From Solobacterium sp. (GTDB lineage Bacteria > Bacillota_I > Bacilli_A > Erysipelotrichales > Erysipelotrichaceae): 12,036 bases of DNA. Shown one piece after another: positions 7,021 through 12,036 of the stretch. The stretch's first letter is position 1. Every line of letters starts with the position of its first letter. The translations under genes were made by a program, and so were the position numbers. Under the pieces are notes generated by a model. That model searched no databases and was not told the DNA's origin. It saw nothing but the letters and a program-made list of their open reading frames with translations. The stretch is taken from the NCBI GenBank assembly GCA_017536845.1, contig JAFWCP010000028.1:1-12036 (forward strand). Direction: 5' to 3'.

Positions 7021-7853
7021 TGAGTACATTGCTGTATTATCTTTCTTATCCTTTTGTGCGCAATGCCCTGATTGTCGGCGTGCTGATTGCCATGTGCGCC
7101 TCATTGCTGGGGGTTGTACTGGTGCTGAAGCGCTTCTCCTTCATCGGTGACGGCCTGTCCCATGTGGCCTTTGGGGCCATGGCGGCAGTTACGGTCGTAC
7201 GGCTGACCAACAAGATGATCCTGGTTCTGCCGGTTACGATCCTGGCCGCCGTACTGTTATTGAAAAACGGGGAAAAGGCGAAGGTGAAAGGTGATGCGGC
7301 CATTGCTCTGATTTCGACGGCGGCACTGGCCTTCGGCTACCTGCTGATGAACCTGTTTCCCTCTTCCGGAAACATCTCGACCGATGTCTGTTCGACCCTG
7401 TTCGGAGCGACATCCATCCTGACGCTGAATACGAAGGAAGTGCTGCTTTCGATCTTTCTGGCGGCCGTTGTCGTATTGATCTTTTTCCTGTTTTATCATA
7501 AGATTTTCGCGGTCACATTCGACGAGAGTTTTGCCCGGGCGACGGGTCTGAATACCGATGCATATAATCTGCTGATCGCGGTTGTGATTGCCGTTATCAT
7601 CGTATTGTCGATGAACCTGGTGGGATCCCTGCTGATTTCCGCCCTTGTCATTTTCCCGGCTTCCAGCGCCATGCGCCTGTACGGCAGCTATAAGGCGGTC
7701 ACATTGTGTTCGCTTGTGCTTTCCGTCAGCTGTGCGGTGGCCGGCATGTTAATATCCATTCTGGCTTCCACGCCGGTCGGCTCGACCATCGTGGCGGTGG
7801 AAACCGTTGTTTTTCTGGTCTGTCTGGTGATCGGCAGAACACGAGGTAACTGA
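7020..7853 (+). CDS. znuB: Metal ABC transporter permease (ZnuB-like, ABC-3 family)
   Basis: A 277-residue polytopic membrane protein with about eight hydrophobic segments, the size and layout of the ABC-3 permeases that form the metal channel as a homodimer. The conserved RFSFIGDGLSHVAFGAMA near residues 38-55 is the family's marker stretch after the first helix. The later LVGSLLISALVIFPASSA (about 202-219) corresponds to the motif at the ATPase-contact side. ATG 7020 overlaps the ATPase stop by one base, with GGGAGG at 7006-7011; the 3' end overlaps the next lipoprotein start by one base. It works with the two preceding genes. Confidence 0.9.
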   Translation: MSTLLYYLSYPFVRNALIVGVLIAMCASLLGVVLVLKRFSFIGDGLSHVAFGAMAAVTVVRLTNKMILVLPVTILAAVLLLKNGEKAKVKGDAAIALISTAALAFGYLLMNLFPSSGNISTDVCSTLFGATSILTLNTKEVLLSIFLAAVVVLIFFLFYHKIFAVTFDESFARATGLNTDAYNLLIAVVIAVIIVLSMNLVGSLLISALVIFPASSAMRLYGSYKAVTLCSLVLSVSCAVAGMLISILASTPVGSTIVAVETVVFLVCLVIGRTRGN

Positions 7854-8386
7854 TGAAAAAAGCAATTGCAGTGCTTTTATGCCTGCTGATGGCCGGCTGT
7901 GCCCCGCGCTCAATGGCAGCCTATAAGGAAATTGATAAGAAGCAGGGAACTGCCGGTGAAGCCGTGCCTTCGGCTGCTCCTTCTGCAGCCCCGGCCGAGG
8001 TTTCTCAGGAAGCAGTTCCGGAAGAACCGGCGGAACAGACAGGCAGTGAAGAAACGCCGGATGTCGACATCACCGGCTTAAACGCAACCATGACTTATTC
8101 CATGGTTCTGCACATCATGCAGAATCCGGATGAATACCTGGGCAAGACCATGAAGATCTGCGGCATCTACAATGCCATACCGATGGAAGAAGGGACAGTC
8201 TATGTCTGCATCATTCCTGATGCCACGGCCTGCTGCGTGCAGGGGTTCGAATTCCGCCTTGAAGAAAGGGATGAAATCAACCTGCCGGAAGACGGCAGCG
8301 AAGTCACAATCTTCGGTACCTTTGATACCTATACCGAAGATATGTATCTCTACTGCGTATTGGAAAGGGCACATGTCGTATTATGA
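7853..8386 (+). CDS. Small cysteine-containing lipoprotein of unknown function in the metal operon
   Basis: A 177-residue lipoprotein. The signal peptide ends LMAGC with lipidated C16. A Pro/Ala/Glu-rich flexible linker (about 30-72, including PSAAPSAAPAE) joins it to a compact domain (about 78-177). That domain is strand-rich, with GKTMKICGIY near 97, IIPDATACCVQGFEF near 120-134 and a GSEVTIFGTF strand near 148-157. It has Cys at 103, 119, 127, 128 and 168. The strand spacing suggests an OB-like barrel, which is inference. I believe similar 'DATACC-QG-EF' lipoproteins sit beside zinc ABC transporters in other Firmicutes, but this is from memory and not checked. A role in metal binding or delivery outside the membrane is plausible; no enzyme motif is visible. 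GAGG at 7843-7846 precedes ATG 7853, one base of which is shared with the permease stop; its own stop overlaps yfcE by 4 bases. Confidence 0.82.
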   Translation: MKKAIAVLLCLLMAGCAPRSMAAYKEIDKKQGTAGEAVPSAAPSAAPAEVSQEAVPEEPAEQTGSEETPDVDITGLNATMTYSMVLHIMQNPDEYLGKTMKICGIYNAIPMEEGTVYVCIIPDATACCVQGFEFRLEERDEINLPEDGSEVTIFGTFDTYTEDMYLYCVLERAHVVL

Positions 8387-8928
8387 AACTGATGATTGCT
8401 TCCGATATCCATGGTTCGGCCTACTGGTGCGCTAAGATGATCGAGCAGGCTGAAAAGGAAAATCCGGACAAGATCCTGCTGCTCGGGGATATCCTGTACC
8501 ACGGCCCCCGCAACGACCTGCCGGACGGCTATGACCCCAAGGCGGTGATCTACATGCTCAACCGGTATAAGAACTACATTATTTCCATCCGCGGAAACTG
8601 TGATACCGAGGTCGACCAGATGGTCCTGGAATTCCCGATCATGGCCGATTACGCGATGCTGATGTGGGGGACAAGGGTGATCTATGCCACCCATGGCCAT
8701 ATCTACAACCTGCAGCACCAGCTGCCCCTGGCGAAAGGGGACATCATGCTGCAGGGGCACACGCACATTCCGGCCTGGCAGCCGTACGGCGATGACAACC
8801 TCTGCCTCAATCCCGGCTCGGTCGCGATCCCCAAGGACGGTTCGCCCCACAGCTATATGATCCTGCGCGATTCCCTTGTCTTCTTCAAGGACATGGAAGG
8901 GCAGATCTACCACTCCCTGCAGATCTGA
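8383..8928 (+). CDS. yfcE: YfcE-type metallophosphodiesterase
   Basis: A 181-residue cytoplasmic phosphodiesterase of the YfcE/MJ0936 family, which hydrolyses model phosphodiesters in a Mn-dependent manner; the natural substrate is unsettled. The metal ligands are D8-I-H10, G35-D36, G71-N72-C-D74 (GNCD replaces the usual GNHD, as in the family), H104 in THGH and G125-H-T-H128. The stretch LGDILYHGPRNDLPDGY closely recalls E. coli YfcE. The ATG overlaps the preceding stop by 4 bases, and only AAAGGG at 8364-8369 precedes it at a long spacing, so it probably depends on coupled translation. It is the last gene before a terminator, so it is transcribed with the metal transporter. A link through its metal requirement is only a guess. 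Confidence 0.93.
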   Translation: MKLMIASDIHGSAYWCAKMIEQAEKENPDKILLLGDILYHGPRNDLPDGYDPKAVIYMLNRYKNYIISIRGNCDTEVDQMVLEFPIMADYAMLMWGTRVIYATHGHIYNLQHQLPLAKGDIMLQGHTHIPAWQPYGDDNLCLNPGSVAIPKDGSPHSYMILRDSLVFFKDMEGQIYHSLQI

Positions 8929-8937
8929 AAAGATAAC

Positions 8938-8962
8938 GACGGTTGCAAGCCGTCTTTTTTTT
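8938..8962 (+). terminator. Rho-independent terminator after yfcE
   Basis: GACGGTT pairs with AGCCGTC around a short GCA loop (7 bp with one G-U, 8938-8954) and is followed by eight T at 8955-8962. It ends the metal-uptake operon 9 bases after the yfcE stop. Confidence 0.9.
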
Positions 8963-8987
8963 GAGTTCTCATTGTCTGACAACTCAA
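8961..8987. promoter_or_regulatory. Nested inverted repeats, possible operator
   Basis: A 7-base inverted repeat (TTGAGTT at 8961-8967, AACTCAA at 8981-8987) encloses and shares two bases with a second 5-1-5 palindrome, TTGTC-T-GACAA (8972-8982). Both overlap the predicted -35 of the downstream ABC operon. This is where a repressor could sit. I do not match it to a known regulator and see no CcpA cre site here. Confidence 0.4.
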
Positions 8988-9000
8988 CGTACGATAAAAT
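8972..9000 (+). promoter_or_regulatory. Sigma-A type promoter of the sugar-type ABC operon
   Basis: TTGTCT (8972-8977, 4 of 6 matches) and TAAAAT (8995-9000, 5 of 6) are 17 bases apart. Transcription would begin near 9007, followed by AAGGGG at 9014-9019 and the ATG at 9028, a leader of only about 20 bases. Confidence 0.7.
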
Positions 9001-9027
9001 ATAGAAAACTGAAAAGGGGTAAACATA

Positions 9028-10137
9028 ATGAAAGTTGTACTTCAGAATCTGACCAAGAAATTTCCTAACAGAGATAAGGGACATGGACCCGACGTGGTTG
9101 CAGTGGATGATTTTACTTTTGAAATCCCGGACGGCCAGCTGATCGGCCTGCTGGGACCTTCAGGCTGCGGCAAATCCACGACGCTGAACCTGATCAGCGG
9201 CCTGGAGAAGCCAACCAGCGGCAAGATCTTCTTCGGTGAAGATGACGTGACCAACCTGCCGCCGGAAAACAGGGGCGTCGGCCTGGTCTTCCAGAACTAT
9301 GCCCTCTATCCGCACCTGACGGTTCTGCAGAATATCATGTTTCCGCTGCAGAACTTCAAGGGCAAGGACAGGCTGTCCAAGGAAGTCATGGTTAAAAAGG
9401 CCGAGGAAGCGGCAGAACTCGTGCAGATCAGCCATCTGCTCAAGCGCAAGCCTTCCCAGCTCTCCGGCGGCCAGCAGCAGCGTGTCGCGATTGCCAGAGC
9501 CCTTGTCAAGATGCCAAGGATCCTGCTGCTCGATGAGCCGTTAAGCAACCTGGATGCCAGACTGCGTATCCAGACCCGTGAAGAAATCCGCCGTATCCAG
9601 CGGGAAACCGGCATCACAACGGTATTTGTCACCCATGACCAGGAAGAGGCAATGTCCATTTCCGATTCCATCGTCGTCATGAAGGCCGGTGTTGTCCAGC
9701 AGATCGGCAATCCGCAGTATGTCTATGACCATCCGGCCAACCTGTTTGTTGCCAAGTTCCTCGGCACACCGCCGATCAACGTCTTCAAAGGAAACATCAA
9801 GGACAATATGCTCTGTATCGGCGAGGAAGCGGTGCTGCCGGTAAAGGACATCAAAGACGGCCCGGTCCATGTCGGCATCCGGCCGGAAGGCTTTATCCCT
9901 GATGAAAAAGGACCGTTCACGCTGAACCTGTCTGTTGTCGAAGTCATGGGTCGCGATACCAGCGTTGTCTGCACACATCCGGAAAGCTCCAACGTGACAA
10001 TCCGGGCCATCATTCCGTCCGAGACCCGCATCGACCGCAATGCAAAGACAATCCGCTTCTCATTGAAGCCGTACAAGGTGCTGCTGTTTGACTACGAGAG
10101 CGAAATGTCCCTGCACGCGGAGGGAGAACCGGCATGA
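9028..10137 (+). CDS. CUT1-type ABC importer ATPase (MalK/UgpC-like)
   Basis: A 369-residue cytoplasmic ATPase for a carbohydrate or glycerol-phosphate importer. The nucleotide-binding domain has Walker A GPSGCGKST (43-51), Q89 in VFQNYALYPHLTV, signature LSGGQQQR (145-152), Walker B ILLLDEP (165-171), SNLD D-loop and H203 in VTHDQ. The C-terminal 120 residues are the TOBE/regulatory domain seen in MalK, UgpC and MsmX, with GIRPEGF near 288-294. AAGGGG lies 8 bases before the ATG. It is encoded first in the operon, ahead of its permeases, and its stop overlaps the next start by 4 bases, so it is likely a dedicated rather than shared ATPase. The substrate cannot be read from this protein. Confidence 0.93.
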   Translation: MKVVLQNLTKKFPNRDKGHGPDVVAVDDFTFEIPDGQLIGLLGPSGCGKSTTLNLISGLEKPTSGKIFFGEDDVTNLPPENRGVGLVFQNYALYPHLTVLQNIMFPLQNFKGKDRLSKEVMVKKAEEAAELVQISHLLKRKPSQLSGGQQQRVAIARALVKMPRILLLDEPLSNLDARLRIQTREEIRRIQRETGITTVFVTHDQEEAMSISDSIVVMKAGVVQQIGNPQYVYDHPANLFVAKFLGTPPINVFKGNIKDNMLCIGEEAVLPVKDIKDGPVHVGIRPEGFIPDEKGPFTLNLSVVEVMGRDTSVVCTHPESSNVTIRAIIPSETRIDRNAKTIRFSLKPYKVLLFDYESEMSLHAEGEPA

Positions 10138-11018
10138 CAAACCGCAAAGCCTGGCTGTACCTGCTGCCGGCGCTGGCCTTCCTTGCGGTGTTCATGATCT
10201 ATCCGCTCTTTGACGTCTTTGTCTATTCGTTTGAAGAAGGGTATAACTCCGCATCGCAGACCTACTTCGGGCATGGCCTGTACAATTATTCCTACGTCCT
10301 TCATGATCCGTATTTCATCCAGGCCCTGAAGAATACGTTCCTGCTGGTCATCATCACAGTTCCGCTTTCCACCGACATTGCACTGCTGATCTCGCTGGGG
10401 CTTAATTCCATCAAGCCGCTCAAGGACCTGTTCCAGACGGTTTATTTCCTGCCGTATGTGACAAACACCCTGGCGGTGGGTCTTGTCTTTATGATCCTGT
10501 TCAAGAAGACCGCCTACAGCGATGGTCTGATCAACCTGATGATCACCGCTTTCGGCGGCAAATCCGTCGACTTTATCGACGGCCCTTACTGGGCGAAGAT
10601 GTTTGTCTTCTGCCTGTATACGATCTGGGTCGTCATGCCGTTCAAGATCCTGATCCTGACCAGTGCCCTGGCTTCGGTCAACCAGGACTACTACAACGCG
10701 GCCAAGATTGACGGCACATCCTCGTTCCGCATCTTCACGCGGATCACCCTGCCGATGATTTCGCCGATGCTGTTCTACCTCATCATCACCGGCTTTATCG
10801 GCGCCTTCAAAGCCTATTCCGACGCCGTTGCGCTGTTTGGCACCGACCTCAACGCGGCCGGCATGAATACGATTGTAGGCTATATCTATGACATGCTTTA
10901 CGGAAACGGCGGCGGCTATCCGTCCTATGCTTCGGCAGCGGCAATCATCCTGTTTGCGATCGTCCTGACGATCACCTGCATCAACCTGTCGATTTCCCGC
11001 CGGACTGTCCATCATTAA
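10134..11018 (+). CDS. ABC importer permease 1 (MalF/UgpA-like)
   Basis: A 294-residue inner-membrane permease with six predicted helices, the first at about 7-31 (WLYLLPALAFLAVF then IYPLFDVF). The cytoplasmic EAA loop that docks on the ATPase is seen at about 186-209 as YYNAAKIDGTSSFRIF...LPMISP. This is the MalF/UgpA position in CUT1 importers. GGAGGGAG at 10119-10126 precedes ATG 10134, which overlaps the ATPase stop by 4 bases. It should pair with permease 2 encoded 13 bases downstream. Substrate is unknown. Confidence 0.92.
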   Translation: MTNRKAWLYLLPALAFLAVFMIYPLFDVFVYSFEEGYNSASQTYFGHGLYNYSYVLHDPYFIQALKNTFLLVIITVPLSTDIALLISLGLNSIKPLKDLFQTVYFLPYVTNTLAVGLVFMILFKKTAYSDGLINLMITAFGGKSVDFIDGPYWAKMFVFCLYTIWVVMPFKILILTSALASVNQDYYNAAKIDGTSSFRIFTRITLPMISPMLFYLIITGFIGAFKAYSDAVALFGTDLNAAGMNTIVGYIYDMLYGNGGGYPSYASAAAIILFAIVLTITCINLSISRRTVHH

Positions 11019-11031
11019 GGAGGAAGGAATC

Positions 11032-11898
11032 ATGAATGACTATGAAATGATTGAAAAGAAGGCCGAACGGAACCGTAAGATCCGCAAGGGCATTACCTAC
11101 TTCTTCCTTGCCGTATGGGCGATCATCGTCCTGTTCCCGTTCTACTGGATGCTGCTGACATCAATCAAGAGCTACAGCTCCTACAACGGTGAATACATTC
11201 CGAAATTCTATGCGACAAACCCGACCCTGGAGAATTATAAATACGCCTTTACCGAGGTGCCGCTGGCGCGGTATTTCGGCAATACGCTGATCTTCACGCT
11301 TGTTACCACTGCCTGCATGGTCATCGTGGTCGTACTGGCCGCGTATGCCTTTGCAAGGCTGGAGTTCAAAGGCAAGAACGCCCTGTTTGCGGGCTTTCTG
11401 GCGTTGATGATGATCCCGAACGAACTGGTCATCATCACCAACTTTGTAACCATTACAAACCTTGACCTGCGCAATACCTTCACCGGCCTGATCCTGCCTT
11501 CGATTACCTCGGTATTCTACATCTACCTGCTGAAGGAGAACTTTGAATCGGTGCCGAATGAGCTTTACAAGGCGGCCAAGGTGGACGGGACGTCTGATCT
11601 GAAATACCTGTTCAAGGTCATGATCCCGATCTGCTCGCCGACCATTGTCACGATTACAATCCTCAAGGTCATCGAGTGCTGGAACTCCTACGTATGGCCG
11701 CGTCTGATCACCGATGACCAGGCTTACTACCTTGTTTCCAACGGTATCCAGGCCATCCGGGAAAGCGGCTTCGGCCGGGAGAACATTCCTGCCATGATGG
11801 CAGCGGTTGTCGTCATCTCAATCCCGCTGATCATCCTCTTCCTGATTTTCCACAAGAAGATCATGGCCGGTGTTTCCCGAGGAGGTGTCAAAGGATGA
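11032..11898 (+). CDS. ABC importer permease 2 (MalG/UgpE-like)
   Basis: A 288-residue inner-membrane permease with six predicted helices and a charged N-terminal tail (residues 1-18). The opening ITYFFLAVWAIIVLFPFYWMLLTS is characteristic of MalG/UgpE partners. The EAA loop is at about 177-202 (ELYKAAKVDGTSDLKYLF...IPICSP). A very strong ribosome site, AAGGAGG at 11017-11023, lies 8 bases before the ATG and immediately after the stop of permease 1. Its stop overlaps the start of the substrate-binding protein gene by 4 bases. Confidence 0.93.
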   Translation: MNDYEMIEKKAERNRKIRKGITYFFLAVWAIIVLFPFYWMLLTSIKSYSSYNGEYIPKFYATNPTLENYKYAFTEVPLARYFGNTLIFTLVTTACMVIVVVLAAYAFARLEFKGKNALFAGFLALMMIPNELVIITNFVTITNLDLRNTFTGLILPSITSVFYIYLLKENFESVPNELYKAAKVDGTSDLKYLFKVMIPICSPTIVTITILKVIECWNSYVWPRLITDDQAYYLVSNGIQAIRESGFGRENIPAMMAAVVVISIPLIILFLIFHKKIMAGVSRGGVKG

Positions 11899-12036
11899 AA
11901 AAGCTTCTCTGTCTGCTGCTCGGCGTGATCTGCCTGAGCGGCTGCCATGGTTCTGCCGGGCTGAAGGAATTTGCCGTGCCGGAAGCCTTTGATGCATCCC
12001 GTGACTATGAGATCACCTTCTGGGCCAAGAACGATA
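11895..12036 (+). CDS. Extracellular solute-binding lipoprotein of the ABC importer (3' end cut by window)
   Basis: Only the first 47 codons are present, plus one base. They encode a signal peptide with a lipobox CLSGC (C17), then a short linker and the first strand, YEITFWAKNDT (the T is partly beyond the edge), which is the usual opening of family-1 solute-binding proteins of CUT1 importers. AGGAGGTG at 11880-11887 is a near-perfect ribosome site 7 bases before the ATG. It overlaps the permease stop by 4 bases, so it is the binding protein for the transporter encoded upstream. The ligand cannot be inferred from this fragment. Confidence 0.85.
   Translation, partial: MKKLLCLLLGVICLSGCHGSAGLKEFAVPEAFDASRDYEITFWAKND

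Noticed and set aside
7960..8000. Tandem repeat or CRISPR-like repetition in the lipoprotein linker
   Set aside because: The repetition is the Pro/Ser/Ala-rich coding linker of a lipoprotein, without spacers or regular units.
8350..9084. 244-codon open frame on the - strand across yfcE and its terminator
   Set aside because: It would run through a terminator and a promoter of + strand units, and yfcE is unmistakable.
10092..11033. 313-codon open frame on the - strand opposite permease 1
   Set aside because: It is the mirror of a well-supported permease with EAA motif and ribosome site. Its translation is rich in Asp, Arg, Gln and His without a recognisable domain.

Overview
The window looks like chromosomal DNA of a low-GC-lineage Gram-positive (Bacillota), perhaps an Erysipelotrichia- or Clostridia-like gut bacterium with a mid-range GC content; I estimated GC by eye and did not compute it. 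The grounds are strong AGGAGG-type ribosome sites, several lipobox signal peptides, U-tailed hairpin terminators and tightly overlapping operons. The genus-level guess is inference only. All genes I accept lie on the + strand, and no gap exceeds 150 bases. I see no rRNA, tRNA, CRISPR array, insertion sequence or phage gene.

Region 1 (start to about 2817) is the tail of an operon. It holds a von Willebrand factor A (VWA) membrane protein cut by the window edge, a TPR membrane protein (together resembling the BatA/BatB/BatC arrangement), a TM1586-type nitroreductase and a LppM-like lipoprotein, closed by a strong terminator. Region 2 (2833-5298) pairs a secreted metallophosphoesterase lipoprotein with an O-acetylhomoserine sulfhydrylase (MetY-type) whose start lies inside the upstream gene; a second terminator follows.

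Region 3 (5311-8962) is a metal-uptake operon, most likely for zinc. It has a perfect 7-1-7 Fur-family palindrome and a promoter, then a metal-binding lipoprotein, an ATPase and a permease (ZnuA/C/B-like), a small cysteine-containing lipoprotein of unknown function, and a YfcE phosphodiesterase. Each gene overlaps the next by a few bases. A terminator ends the unit.

Region 4 (8961 to the end) starts with a promoter overlapped by inverted repeats. It continues with a CUT1-type sugar or glycerol-phosphate ABC importer: a MalK/UgpC-like ATPase, two permeases, and the first 47 codons of the substrate-binding lipoprotein, which runs off the window.

Most of this is recognisable housekeeping and transport. 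The least explained item is the fourth protein of the metal operon (7853-8386). The next most interesting are the Fur-family box, the unusual metal-site and acidic loop of the binding protein, and the VWA/TPR/nitroreductase/lipoprotein cluster. I did not find a clearly new multi-gene system.
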